DNA of 34,431 bases. It comes from Desulfobacterales bacterium (GTDB taxonomy: Bacteria > Desulfobacterota > Desulfovibrionia > Desulfovibrionales > Desulfothermaceae). Each line of letters starts with the position of its first letter. Within the stretch, counting starts at the first letter, position 1. The position numbers and the translations under genes were made by a program. This document shows, piece by piece, positions 7,634-16,705 of the stretch. The stretch lies in the NCBI GenBank assembly GCA_027064715.1, contig JAMOPG010000198.1:1-34431 (forward strand), written 5' to 3'. Under the pieces are notes generated by a model. It was not told where the DNA came from and ran no database searches. It saw nothing but the letters and a program-made list of their open reading frames with translations.

Positions 7634-10378
7634 ATGAGTCGTTTTATTAAAATCAAGAATGCCTCTCATCACAATCTAAAATCAATAGATATTGAGATTC
7701 CAAAGGAAAATTTAGTTGTAATCTGCGGTCCCAGTGGCTCTGGAAAATCTACACTTGCGTTTGACATCATATATGCTGAAGGACAGAGGAGATATGTTGA
7801 GTCATTGTCTGCATATGCAAGACAGTTTTTGCCACAAATGGAAAAGCCTCAAGTGGAAAAGATAGAGGGTATTTGTCCAGCTATAGCAATAGAGCAGAGA
7901 AATGTTTTGAAAAATCCAAGGTCCACTGTGGGAACTGTCACAGAAGTATATGATTATTTACGGGTTTTTTTTGCCAGATTAGGAGAAATATTTTGTCCAG
8001 ATTGTAATCTTAAGGTAAGGTCCCAAAGTGTAGATGAGATAATAGAAGATATATACAAATTAGCTCCAAACACTAGATTTTTACTACTTGCCCCAATAGT
8101 TGAACACAAAAAAGGACAATTTACTGATCTCTTTAAAAAGTTGTTATCTCAAGGATTTGTCAGGGCTTTGGTTGATGGAGAAGTTTATATGTTAGATGAT
8201 CCTCCAAATTTAGATAAAAATAAAAAACACAATATATATGTTATAGTTGATAGACTAGTTTTAAAGCAAGATATTAGAAAAAGACTCTCAGATTCTTTGG
8301 AACTGGCCTTAAGATTGGGAAATGGTCATGTCTTAATCAGGACCTTAGATGGAGAAGATCTATTTTTTTCCACTGAAGCAGTTTGTCCTAAATGTAAAAA
8401 AAATTTTCCTAAATTAACTCCTCAGCTCTTTTCATTTAATAGTCCTCAAGGTGCATGTCCTGTATGTTATGGTATTGGATTCATTGAAACTTTTGATATT
8501 GATTTAATGGTTCCTAATAAAGGATTGTCCATTGAACAAGGGGCGATTTTGCCTTTTGGAAAAAAAAAGATACTTAAGAAATTTTTGCCATATATACAAA
8601 AAATTTTGGATAAACATGGTTATGATATTTCAACACCATTTAAAGATTTTTCAAAAGAGTTGATTAATGATCTTTTTTGGGGAGATACTACATTAGGGTG
8701 GAAGGGAATAATAAATATATTAGAGGAAAGTAGTAGTTATATAAATGGACATTACTATAATTATGAATTTTCCAGGTATAAGCAAAAAAAGGTGTGCCCG
8801 CACTGTAAGGGTAGTCGGTTAAAAAAAGAGGCGTTATCAGTGAAAATTTATGGAATAACAATATTTGATATATGCACCTGGTCTATTAGAAAGGTCTTAG
8901 AATGGTTAAACAGTGTTAGTTTCAAAGGCGTAAAAAAGGAAGTTGCAGAACCGTTAATTAGAGAAATGAAATCCAGACTGGAGTTTATGTGCAAAGTTGG
9001 GCTTGATTATTTGTCTTTAAGTAGAGAGATGTCAACATTATCTGGAGGAGAAGCACAGAGGATCAGGCTTGCTAGTCAACTTGGTTCTGGGCTAGAGGGG
9101 ATATGTTATGTGCTGGATGAGCCAAGTATTGGTCTTCATCCAAGAGATAACAGGCGGCTTTTGGATTCTTTAAAAGAGCTTAAACAAAGAGGCAACACTG
9201 TTTTGGTGGTTGAACACGATGAGGAGACCATCAGGTCAGCTGATTTTGTAATAGAGCTTGGACCTGGCTCAGGAATGCTTGGCGGTGAAGTTGTGTATAA
9301 GGGCGATGTAGATGGGTTATTAAAAGCAGATACATTAACTGGTAAATATTTGAGGGGAGAATTAAAGATAGATGTTGTTAAAAAAAGAAAGCGTGCAAAG
9401 GATTTTTTGGTTTTAAAAGGAATTAAGACCAATAATCTAAAAAATATAGATATAAAGATACCTTTAGGTGTTATGGTTTGTGTTACCGGGGTTTCAGGAT
9501 CTGGAAAAAGCTCTTTGGTCACAGAGACCGTATATAAACACCTTGCATTGCTCAAGGGTCAAAGAGTTGAAAATCCAGGGATTATTGATGGCATCTATGG
9601 ACATGAGAATATAGAACACGTTATTTTTATTGACCAATCTCCAATTGGCAGGACACCTAGATCCAACCCAGCCACGTATACAAAGATCTTTGATTTGATC
9701 AGGGAGATCTTTGCTTCAACAAAGGAGGCGAGAGCCAGGGGATATAAGCCAGGAAGATTTAGTTTCAATGTAAGGGGTGGCAGGTGTGAAAGATGTGAAG
9801 GAGAGGGTTATATAAAGATTCAGATGCACTTTTTACCAGATGTATATGTTAAATGTGACGTGTGCAAAGGGAAAAGATATAATAAAGAGACCTTGGACAT
9901 ATATTATAAGGGATTAAATATTGCAGATGTCTTGGATCTTACTGTAAGAGAGGCAAAAAAGGTGTTTGAAAATCATCAGGCATTGGTTAAAAAACTAGAG
10001 GTATTAGAGGCTGTTGGCCTTGAATACATTAAGCTTGGACAACCAGCCACAACCCTGTCAGGTGGTGAGGCCCAAAGGCTTAAGATAAGTAGAGAATTGA
10101 GTAAGAGGAGTTTGCCAGGGAATTTGTATATCTTGGATGAACCAACTACAGGGCTACATATGCATGAGGTGGGAAAATTAATACATGTATTAAAAAACCT
10201 TGTGGAAAAAGGTGCAACTGTGATAGTGATTGAACATAATTCCTATGTAATTAATTCAGCTGATTATGTGTTTGATTTAGGACCTGGTGGGGGTGAATTT
10301 GGGGGTGAGGTAATAGCTCAGGGAACACCTGAAGAGATAAAGGGCAATCCAAAATCCATTACAGGCAGATATATTTAA
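7634..10378 (+). CDS. uvrA: Excinuclease ABC subunit A
   Basis: A 914-residue UvrA, the damage-recognition ATPase of nucleotide excision repair; it works as a dimer with UvrB in the cytoplasm. Both ABC modules are complete: Walker A motifs GPSGSGKST (near the N-terminus) and GVSGSGKSS (about residue 620), and signatures LSGGEAQRIRLA and LSGGEAQRLKIS. Zinc-binding cysteine pairs are present: CPKC...CPVC in the first half, and CERC...CDVC in the second half with the usual FNVRGGRCERCEGEG lead. Length is slightly below the typical 940. The ribosome site before the ATG is weak. It sits in the same direction behind mlaA, perhaps co-transcribed, but has no functional link to lipid transport. Confidence 0.97.
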   Translation: MSRFIKIKNASHHNLKSIDIEIPKENLVVICGPSGSGKSTLAFDIIYAEGQRRYVESLSAYARQFLPQMEKPQVEKIEGICPAIAIEQRNVLKNPRSTVGTVTEVYDYLRVFFARLGEIFCPDCNLKVRSQSVDEIIEDIYKLAPNTRFLLLAPIVEHKKGQFTDLFKKLLSQGFVRALVDGEVYMLDDPPNLDKNKKHNIYVIVDRLVLKQDIRKRLSDSLELALRLGNGHVLIRTLDGEDLFFSTEAVCPKCKKNFPKLTPQLFSFNSPQGACPVCYGIGFIETFDIDLMVPNKGLSIEQGAILPFGKKKILKKFLPYIQKILDKHGYDISTPFKDFSKELINDLFWGDTTLGWKGIINILEESSSYINGHYYNYEFSRYKQKKVCPHCKGSRLKKEALSVKIYGITIFDICTWSIRKVLEWLNSVSFKGVKKEVAEPLIREMKSRLEFMCKVGLDYLSLSREMSTLSGGEAQRIRLASQLGSGLEGICYVLDEPSIGLHPRDNRRLLDSLKELKQRGNTVLVVEHDEETIRSADFVIELGPGSGMLGGEVVYKGDVDGLLKADTLTGKYLRGELKIDVVKKRKRAKDFLVLKGIKTNNLKNIDIKIPLGVMVCVTGVSGSGKSSLVTETVYKHLALLKGQRVENPGIIDGIYGHENIEHVIFIDQSPIGRTPRSNPATYTKIFDLIREIFASTKEARARGYKPGRFSFNVRGGRCERCEGEGYIKIQMHFLPDVYVKCDVCKGKRYNKETLDIYYKGLNIADVLDLTVREAKKVFENHQALVKKLEVLEAVGLEYIKLGQPATTLSGGEAQRLKISRELSKRSLPGNLYILDEPTTGLHMHEVGKLIHVLKNLVEKGATVIVIEHNSYVINSADYVFDLGPGGGEFGGEVIAQGTPEEIKGNPKSITGRYI

Positions 10379-10402
10379 TTTTAGAGAATGAGGAGAATTG
10401 CC

Positions 10403-10918
10403 ATGAAAATGAAATTTATTGTTGTTATAGTATTATCTTGTTTTCTATAGAGCAATTTAACTACTGCTGGATGGCTCAAGGTCCCTTTTGGAGTTGTTGA
10501 ATCTTATACTGGCAAGCCTTATGTGAATAAAAAGATAATAAAGAAAAGGCAGCGTATATATGTAGGTGATGAGATTTCAACAGATTTAAATGCAACAGTA
10601 AAGATCAAAACAAAAAAAGGAGATATATTTTTTGTAGGTCCCAATACAAAGATAATTATTGAGGACACAGAAGATATAAATGTGAAGGAAGGTACTATAC
10701 GTTCCATTATCCATAAATTAGGCCCTAAAGAGGTGTTTAATGTTGTTAGTGGAGGAGGAGTTGCTGGTGTTAAGGGTACAGAATTTATAGTATATGCGAA
10801 TGAGAATGCCTCAGCACTTTTTACAAAAAAAGGTAATGTGACACTTTCTAATTTTGGAGGTAAGGTAATTACAAATAAAGGAGAGATGAGTGAGAGTGCG
10901 TTTAATGTAAGATTTTGA
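10403..10918 (+). pseudogene. FecR-domain exported protein, interrupted by an in-frame amber codon
   Basis: From the ATG at 10403 (AGGAG site 7-8 bases upstream) the frame reads a signal peptide, MKMKFIVVIVLSCFL, then a TAG at 10448-10450, then continues without further stops to 10918 (171 codons). The remainder is a FecR-type beta domain: a YVGDEISTDLNATVKIKTKK stretch, a GPNTKIII strand, and VVSGGGVAGVKGTEFIVYAN, the most conserved FecR element. Such proteins without the regulatory partner FecI are often periplasmic or surface-linked. The first usable start after the stop is GTG at 10523, which would yield a 131-residue protein without a signal peptide. Nearby genes use TAG as an ordinary stop, so this is probably an inactivating mutation or a base error. 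It starts 25 bases after uvrA. Confidence 0.75.
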
Positions 10919-11129
10919 TTATAGTTATCCCTATAACTTTATATAATGTCTATCATGTTGTTTTTCTTAAAAAAAAATCTTTTATCTATAATTTTTTTTA
11001 TAAAACTTCCCTCTTTCTCGCTCTTAATCTTACTTTTATCTGTTTTGGAATTCCAGGGGCATAACGTCTCAATTATATCGAATTCTGCGGGATACTATAA
11101 TTAGATTGTGCATTTTTTATTTTTGGGGT

Positions 11130-11158
11130 TGTACATTTTGGTTTAATTGGATAAAATC
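11130..11158 (+). promoter_or_regulatory. Putative promoter of the HDOD/kinase/DUF350 operon
   Basis: TTGTAC (11130) and TAAAAT (11153, five of six to consensus) are 17 bases apart, about 50 bases before the TTG start of the HDOD gene. TTGTACATTTT at 11130 is a near-repeat of TTGTGCATTTT at 11107, 23 bases apart, so a regulator site is possible. Apart from these, the 289-base gap 10919-11207 shows no gene. Confidence 0.45.
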
Positions 11159-11207
11159 AATTATTCCAACTTAATTTTATGAATATCAATAGTTATGGAG
11201 GACAAAA

Positions 11208-12410
11208 TTGGGGTGGTGTCCTGTTAGCAGATTAAAACCAGGGGCTGTGCTACAAGAAGATGTTAGGGCTCCTAATGGGAGGCTTCTTCTTAAGAAAGGT
11301 AGGGTATTAGATAAAAAGCGTATAATGGTGTTAAAGAGTTGGGGTGTGACAAAGGTTTGTATAGATGAGTTATGTGGGAATAAGGAAAATAAATCAACAG
11401 AATTAAACAAAGAGCTGATTTCTAGCCTTTTTCCATCGTCTGCGCTACAAGATAGCCTTACCCAAAGGATAGTATTTTTGTGTTTTAAATGGCTAAATAA
11501 CGCTGGAAAACAAACTATTTCCCAATTTATAAATCATAAAAAATATCAAAAGATCTCAATTCCCAAGAAATTAAAGATTTCTCCAGAAAAGATAGTTGCA
11601 TCTCAAAAAAAGCTCTGTTCCTTTTCAGCTATTTATAAAAAAATGATGGAGGTGTTAAATGATCCCAACAGTTCTGCCCAAAATATTGGAGAGGTAATAA
11701 GCAAGGATACCTCCCTTTCTGCAAAACTTTTGCGTTTTGTCAATAGTCCCCACTTTGGTCTTGTGCAAAAAATTGATACAGTGAGTAGGGCTATAGCGCT
11801 TTTGGGTTTGGATCAGATTAAGTTGCTGGTTAAAGGAATTATTATAATAGATAATTTTAAAAATCTTCCGTCAGATGTGATCAATATGAGGCAGTTTTGG
11901 CGTCATTCAGTTGGAGTGGCCTTGATGTCATCAATAATAGCAAACACTAAAGTGGGATTATCCAGAGAATTCTTTTTTGTTGCAGGACTTCTCCATGATA
12001 TTGGCAAACTTGTTATGCTCATGGCAATGCCAAGGGTTTATTTTAATATTATGCTTTATGGAAAAGAAAATAATTTACCTTTATATGAGGTAGAGAAAGA
12101 GATATTGGATTTTACTCATGGCGATGTAGGTGTTATTCTTGCAAAAAAGTGGTATTTCTCAAATTCTTTGTGTGAACCCATTAAATTTCATCATGAACCG
12201 CTAGCTGGTACGTTTCCAGAGGATATAGCTATTGTATATCTTGCAGATATCCTGACACAGCTGCTTTTGCATGGATTTGGTGGTAACATCTATCTGCCCC
12301 TTATAAATAAAGAGGTTTTAACTAAATCAGAAATTGATATTGATTCACTTGATTTGGTGATAGGGACTTTTCTCAAACAAATAAACACAATAGAAACGGC
12401 TTTTTTATAA
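11208..12410 (+). CDS. HDOD-domain signalling protein
   Basis: A 400-residue cytoplasmic protein. The start is TTG: a GGAGG ribosome site lies six bases upstream and no better codon exists. Residues ~1-60 resemble the N-terminal region seen before some HD-GYP proteins (SRLKPGAVLQEDVRAPNGRL, LLKKGRVLDKKRI). Residues ~125-330 form an HDOD domain: a helical VISKDTSLSAKLLRFVNSP segment, SRAIALLGLDQIKLL, then LLHDIGKLVMLM and FTHGDVGVILAKKW. HDOD proteins resemble HD phosphohydrolases but usually lack full metal sites and act in signal relay; here the HD pair is kept, but no GYP motif is seen. It heads a run of six same-strand genes; the kinase gene follows after 22 bases, suggesting partnership in one pathway. 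Activity on a nucleotide is not shown. Confidence 0.88.
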   Translation: MGWCPVSRLKPGAVLQEDVRAPNGRLLLKKGRVLDKKRIMVLKSWGVTKVCIDELCGNKENKSTELNKELISSLFPSSALQDSLTQRIVFLCFKWLNNAGKQTISQFINHKKYQKISIPKKLKISPEKIVASQKKLCSFSAIYKKMMEVLNDPNSSAQNIGEVISKDTSLSAKLLRFVNSPHFGLVQKIDTVSRAIALLGLDQIKLLVKGIIIIDNFKNLPSDVINMRQFWRHSVGVALMSSIIANTKVGLSREFFFVAGLLHDIGKLVMLMAMPRVYFNIMLYGKENNLPLYEVEKEILDFTHGDVGVILAKKWYFSNSLCEPIKFHHEPLAGTFPEDIAIVYLADILTQLLLHGFGGNIYLPLINKEVLTKSEIDIDSLDLVIGTFLKQINTIETAFL

Positions 12411-12432
12411 TCACTATTTTGTGGAGTATCAG

Positions 12433-14949
12433 ATGAGAGAAAGTCAAAGAGTGGTTTCTTATAAAGATAAACAAAGTGTGTTGAATTTGTTAAGAGAGGC
12501 AGTGGAACTGATTAAGTTTGATACGCGTATTCAAGATATTAAAGACTATGATATAGTTTTAAAGGAAACTGCTGATAAAATTTTTACAATACATGATTTT
12601 ATTGGGGTGAGTTTTTATATTGTAGATGATATAGATAACTCCTTTCAACAAATATTATCTATTCCAGAAACATATAGTAATTATTTTGAAGAAGAATATT
12701 TAGATCTAGTGGAAACTGGAGCTTTTGCATTGGCATTAAATAATAATTCGTTTAAAATTTTGGCAAGTAAACAGGGAAATGGATTTATTGTATTGCATCC
12801 TATTGCCACACCAAGAAGAATACATGGAATGTTTATAGGACTTACATATGATAATGAATATAAATTCCCAGAGCATGCGCAATATCTCTTATCATTAGTA
12901 TTATTTGCATGTGCAAATCTTCTAGATAGTTTTAAATTATATAATTACTTGAAAAATTTAAATGAAAAATTGCAAAATAATTTACAAAAGTTAAAATTTG
13001 CAAACATACGATTAACTCAAGAGATAATGATTAGAAAGGAAAAGGAAATAGAATTAAGAAAAAGTGAGGAAAAATATAGATCCATTATAGAAAATCTCGA
13101 AGATGCATATGTAGAATTAGATTTAGAGGGTAGAATCCAATTTTGTAATAAGAGTTTATCAAAAATGTCAGGATATGCAATAGAGGAGCTTATTGGAAGA
13201 CATTTTAGTGATTTTACTGACATCAAATACAAAAAAAATATCTTAAGAGATGTTAAAGAGTTATTTGATAAGAAGATAATTGGGAAATATCGTAATTGGA
13301 AATTTTATAAAAAAGATGGGCAAGAGCTTTGGGTGGAAAGCCTTGTTTCTCTAAAAAAAGACAGAGATGGAAAAATTGTTGGTTTTAGAACTATACTCAG
13401 AGACAAAACAAAAAAGATAGAATATGAAAGAAGATTAAAAGAGAGTGAAAAAAAATATAGGGCAATATTTGAAAGCACAGGTGTGCCCACTCTTATAGTT
13501 GATTTTAAAGGTAATATCCAAATGGCCAATAATGAAGTTGAAAATCTCTTTGGATATACAAAAAGAGAAATTGAAGGAAAGCTTTCTATAAATAATTTTT
13601 TATACAATGTTGATTGGGACTATATTGGTAAAAATTGTATTAGGAATTTGTCAAATAAATATCCTCAAAAAATAAAATGCAAAGGAATAGATAAAAATAA
13701 AGAAGTAAAAGAGCTCATAATTACTGTAGAAAGATTGGCTAATACTCATCAATGTATAGTTTCTATATTGGATTTAACAGAGCAGGAAAGGCTTGAATCT
13801 CAACTTAGGCAAGCTAGAAAATTTGAGGCCTTAGGTATACTGGCAGGTGGTATAGCTCATGAATTTAATAATATTCTTCAGGCACTGAGAACACAATTTG
13901 AAATCATGGAGCATATGAAAGATAAGTTTCAATTGGGAACAAACTATTTTAAGAGAATAGATAAATTACTGAGTAGGGCAGAAGTAGTAGTAAATAGGTT
14001 GCTTACATTTAGTAGAAAAAAAGATATTAAGATGGAGCCAGTGGATCTTAATGAAGTAATTAAATCCTCTAAAGAACTTCTTAGAGGTGGAATAACAAAG
14101 AGAATAAGTATAGACACTTGTTTAAGCAAAGTTCCAATCATGGTAAAGGGAGATTTTGTACAATTAGAGGAGGTAATAGTAAATCTGGTGAATAATTCAG
14201 TGGATGCAATTGGAGATAAACAGGATGGAGAGATAGAGATTGGGGTTAAGGTTGTAGAAAATAATGATATCTTAAAAAATCAAAATATCAAAGGGGAAGA
14301 GGTTGCGTGTATGTGGGTTAAAGATAATGGATGTGGGATAAGCCAAAAGGATCTGGATAGGATATTTACTCCATTTTACACTACAAAGGAAATTGGAAAA
14401 GGCACTGGTCTTGGACTTGCGATAGTCTATGGGATTGTGAAGTCACACAATGGATATATAACATGTGAAAGTGAAGTTGGGAAAGGCACTATTTTTCAGA
14501 TTTACCTACCAATATTGTCTGAAGAAATTTATTCGCAAGAGGGTGTTGAGAAGTCCACAAAAAAAGAGATAGAGAAAATCAAGGCAAAGGTTTTAGTGGT
14601 AGATGATGAGGAAATGATAAGGGAAATTGTAAAAGATGCCCTTGAGATGAAGGGGATAGAAGTAATTTTGGCTGAAAGAGGTGAAGAGGCCATATCTATT
14701 TTAAAGGAAAGGGGGGAATTTGATCTCATACTCATGGATGTGGATATGCCCGGGATGGGTGGAGTTAGTTGTGCAAAAGAGATTTTAAAAGAGTTTCCAA
14801 AGCAGAAGATTGTGTTGTGCTCTGGATATGGAAAAGAAACAGTAGATGCTTCTATCAAGGATGTAGGTATAGTTGATTTTATTCAAAAGCCATTTACACT
14901 TGATAAACTTTTTGATATCATAATTAACTGTCTTAAAAAAGGAAACTAA
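12433..14949 (+). CDS. Hybrid PAS-sensor histidine kinase with receiver domain
   Basis: An 838-residue soluble hybrid kinase with no membrane helix. In order: an N-terminal GAF-like region (~1-170); a coiled coil; two PAS domains (about 210-335 and 335-455, both opening with SEEKYR/SEKKYR type sequences); a HisKA domain with phospho-acceptor H476 in GGIAHEFNNIL; an ATPase domain with N-box NLVNNSVDAIGD, DNGCGIS, FTPFYTTK and GTGLGLAIVYG; and a C-terminal receiver with DDEE, phospho-acceptor D769 in MDVDMPG, and the KPF lysine. I chose the ATG at 12433, seven bases after a GGAG site, over a GTG at 12421. The phosphorelay output is unknown since no DNA-binding regulator is nearby. It lies between the HDOD gene and a DUF4178 gene (5-base gap), so it likely controls or shares function with that operon. 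Confidence 0.93.
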   Translation: MRESQRVVSYKDKQSVLNLLREAVELIKFDTRIQDIKDYDIVLKETADKIFTIHDFIGVSFYIVDDIDNSFQQILSIPETYSNYFEEEYLDLVETGAFALALNNNSFKILASKQGNGFIVLHPIATPRRIHGMFIGLTYDNEYKFPEHAQYLLSLVLFACANLLDSFKLYNYLKNLNEKLQNNLQKLKFANIRLTQEIMIRKEKEIELRKSEEKYRSIIENLEDAYVELDLEGRIQFCNKSLSKMSGYAIEELIGRHFSDFTDIKYKKNILRDVKELFDKKIIGKYRNWKFYKKDGQELWVESLVSLKKDRDGKIVGFRTILRDKTKKIEYERRLKESEKKYRAIFESTGVPTLIVDFKGNIQMANNEVENLFGYTKREIEGKLSINNFLYNVDWDYIGKNCIRNLSNKYPQKIKCKGIDKNKEVKELIITVERLANTHQCIVSILDLTEQERLESQLRQARKFEALGILAGGIAHEFNNILQALRTQFEIMEHMKDKFQLGTNYFKRIDKLLSRAEVVVNRLLTFSRKKDIKMEPVDLNEVIKSSKELLRGGITKRISIDTCLSKVPIMVKGDFVQLEEVIVNLVNNSVDAIGDKQDGEIEIGVKVVENNDILKNQNIKGEEVACMWVKDNGCGISQKDLDRIFTPFYTTKEIGKGTGLGLAIVYGIVKSHNGYITCESEVGKGTIFQIYLPILSEEIYSQEGVEKSTKKEIEKIKAKVLVVDDEEMIREIVKDALEMKGIEVILAERGEEAISILKERGEFDLILMDVDMPGMGGVSCAKEILKEFPKQKIVLCSGYGKETVDASIKDVGIVDFIQKPFTLDKLFDIIINCLKKGN

Positions 14950-14954
14950 TTTAT

Positions 14955-15473
14955 ATGGGCATTTTTGATTTTTTTAAAAAAAAGAAAGAAAAACCAGATA
15001 TACAGTTGGTGGGTCATTCATTGGAAAATCTAAAAATAGGGGATGTAATAGAATTAGATGGTGAGGTATGGGAAGTCAAATCAAGGGGTTATTATGATTA
15101 TGGTGATGATAGAGAATGGGATTTTAAGATTTGTTCTCCAACTCGAGAGGGATTTTTGAATAAGGATGAAGATGGACTCTATTTTTTTGTAAAGGATGAT
15201 CTCAAAAAACTCTCTTTAGATCTCATTAGTTATTTAAAGTCCCATGATGATTTGCCAAGTGATATAATTTTTGATAACAAAAAATACAAGCTGGTTTTTT
15301 CTTCTGCTGCATATTATGTGAAGGAGGGTCATAGATCTCCTGTGATAATATGGGATTTTGAAAGTGAGGATGGGAAGTTGCTTGAGATTTTGCAATGGGG
15401 GGATGAAGATTTTGAGATCTATAGTGGAAGAAGATTGGAAGAGTGGGAAATAGAAAATGTCTTTTCAAGATAA
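14955..15473 (+). CDS. DUF4178 domain protein
   Basis: A 172-residue soluble protein opening MGIFDFFKKKKEK, an amphipathic/basic leader that may touch the membrane. The body fits DUF4178: LKIGDVIELDGEVWEVKSRG early, EWDFKI, then IIWDFESEDGKLLEIL and QWGDEDFEIYSG near the end. The function of the family is not established; I recall it being encoded beside DUF350 membrane proteins and spermidine-synthase-like enzymes, exactly as here. It starts five bases after the kinase gene, and its 3' end overlaps the next gene by 17 bases, indicating translational coupling. No catalytic motif is evident. Confidence 0.75.
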   Translation: MGIFDFFKKKKEKPDIQLVGHSLENLKIGDVIELDGEVWEVKSRGYYDYGDDREWDFKICSPTREGFLNKDEDGLYFFVKDDLKKLSLDLISYLKSHDDLPSDIIFDNKKYKLVFSSAAYYVKEGHRSPVIIWDFESEDGKLLEILQWGDEDFEIYSGRRLEEWEIENVFSR

Positions 15474-15816
15474 AAATAAGAGTCAGGGAATATCACTTCT
15501 TGGCGTTATAATAGGCATTATTGTTGTATTTATTATAATAAATATTTTGTATTCAATGTTTAGAGTGGTATTCCCCACATATGGGACAGATATTTATAGA
15601 TATGGTTATTATGGTTATTCTCATTATCAACGATATCCAGATTATCCCTCTCAATATAAGACTCCCCCTACAGAAAAACCTCGTGCAAGCTCAAAATTTC
15701 AAGAAAGGTTCTCTTCTAAGACACACTCATCCTCCTTTGCGTCCCGTTTTGAATCAAAGTTTGGAAGGAGCAGGGTATCAACTTTTAGATCTTCAGGATT
15801 TTTTGGAGGGAAGTAA
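15457..15816 (+). CDS. Small membrane protein with Tyr- and Ser/Arg-rich tail, unknown function
   Basis: A 119-residue protein I do not recognise. After a 10-residue polar start there is one strong membrane helix (about residues 12-36, ISLLGVIIGIIVVFIIINIL). Next is a tyrosine/proline-rich stretch (residues ~44-70), then a basic Ser/Phe/Arg repeat-like tail (SSKFQERFSSK, SSSFASRFESKFGRSR, STFRSSGFFGGK). The low-complexity, aromatic/glycine end suggests a disordered tail on one side of the membrane; its orientation is unknown. The gene overlaps the DUF4178 gene by 17 bases and ends three bases before the DUF350 gene, so it is probably real despite its composition, and probably works with the DUF350 protein. 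Confidence 0.7.
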   Translation: MSFQDKNKSQGISLLGVIIGIIVVFIIINILYSMFRVVFPTYGTDIYRYGYYGYSHYQRYPDYPSQYKTPPTEKPRASSKFQERFSSKTHSSSFASRFESKFGRSRVSTFRSSGFFGGK

Positions 15817-15819
15817 GCG

Positions 15820-16659
15820 ATGGCTCAATTTTTAAATATAATATCCACTGCCATATGGGTTGTCACCTGGCTTATAATCGGAAAATTTGTATTTGATAGA
15901 TTGTATTATAAAAAGGTCTCATTACAGATGGAACTTTTTTCTAAAAACAATGCGGCCATGGGTTTTTCTTTTTCAGGATTTTTGGCTGGAATGTCTGTGG
16001 CATTGGTGACCTCTATAGATCCTTTATATCCCCCCTACATAAATGGTACTACTGGAACTATTCTATTGGTTGTAATTTTGTTATTCACTAGATTATTTGA
16101 TTTGATTTTTATGAGAAAAATAGATCTACCTACACAGATAATTGAAAAACAGAATGTAGCAGCAGGAATAACTGAATGCAGTTTTTTTCTATCTATGGGA
16201 ATTATTGTATCAGGAAGTTTTGTTGGTGGAGAGATAACCTCATGGTCCTCAATGTATCTAGAATCAATAATATATAGTATTATTGGACTAATTTTATTTT
16301 TCATAAGTTCTAAGATCATGTCTTTTATTTTAAAAGTTGATTTAGAAGAGGAACTGCTGGAAGATAATAGGGCAGTTGCCACTTCTTTTTCTGGACTCTT
16401 TTTAGGTGTCTCCATTGTTATTCATGAAGTCATATCAGGTCCAATTGCTGGAACTATCTTGGAAGATATAGGAATTACTCTGTTAGAGTGGCTTATCTCC
16501 ATAGTTGTGATGATAATCCTTTTTTATATCTTTGATTTGATTCTTTTTAGAAAATTTTCTTTTAGGGCAGAACTCAAAGAACCGAATCTTGGTGCAGGAA
16601 TAGTTATTGGATGTCTATTTATGGCATCATCTTTAATATCTTTTATTTTAACGAGTTAG
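15820..16659 (+). CDS. DUF350 (UPF0719) membrane protein, duplicated domain
   Basis: A 279-residue inner-membrane protein with about eight hydrophobic helices arranged as two DUF350 units, roughly residues 10-130 and 145-279. Each unit repeats the same marks: an FDRLYYKKV or FDLILFRKF stretch after a helix, then a (N)xAAGI/NLGAGI segment followed by a helix with small residues (QNVAAGITECSFFLSMGIIV; LKEPNLGAGIVIGCLFMASS), and a NNAAMGFSFSGFLAGMSVAL / NRAVATSFSGLFLGVSIVI pair. E. coli YjfL is a single-unit relative. Transport or channel activity is not demonstrated for the family. It follows the small membrane gene by three bases and precedes the spermidine-synthase-like gene by 46 bases. Confidence 0.85.
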   Translation: MAQFLNIISTAIWVVTWLIIGKFVFDRLYYKKVSLQMELFSKNNAAMGFSFSGFLAGMSVALVTSIDPLYPPYINGTTGTILLVVILLFTRLFDLIFMRKIDLPTQIIEKQNVAAGITECSFFLSMGIIVSGSFVGGEITSWSSMYLESIIYSIIGLILFFISSKIMSFILKVDLEEELLEDNRAVATSFSGLFLGVSIVIHEVISGPIAGTILEDIGITLLEWLISIVVMIILFYIFDLILFRKFSFRAELKEPNLGAGIVIGCLFMASSLISFILTS

Positions 16660-16705
16660 TCTCATGTCTCACTAAAGTAAATAATCAATCTTTAAAAACA
16701 AAAAA

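Noticed and set aside
9136-9555. Long minus-strand open frame inside uvrA
   Set aside because: It lies wholly within a clear UvrA coding sequence, has shadow-type Ser/Thr/Pro composition and matches no family.
10916-10918. TGA ending the FecR gene as a selenocysteine codon
   Set aside because: A TAG follows two codons later and no SECIS-like hairpin is visible directly after it.
10920-10945. AGTTAT-CCCT-ATAACT inverted repeat after the FecR gene, as a terminator
   Set aside because: The arms are only six AT-rich base pairs and no clean T-run follows; too weak to list.
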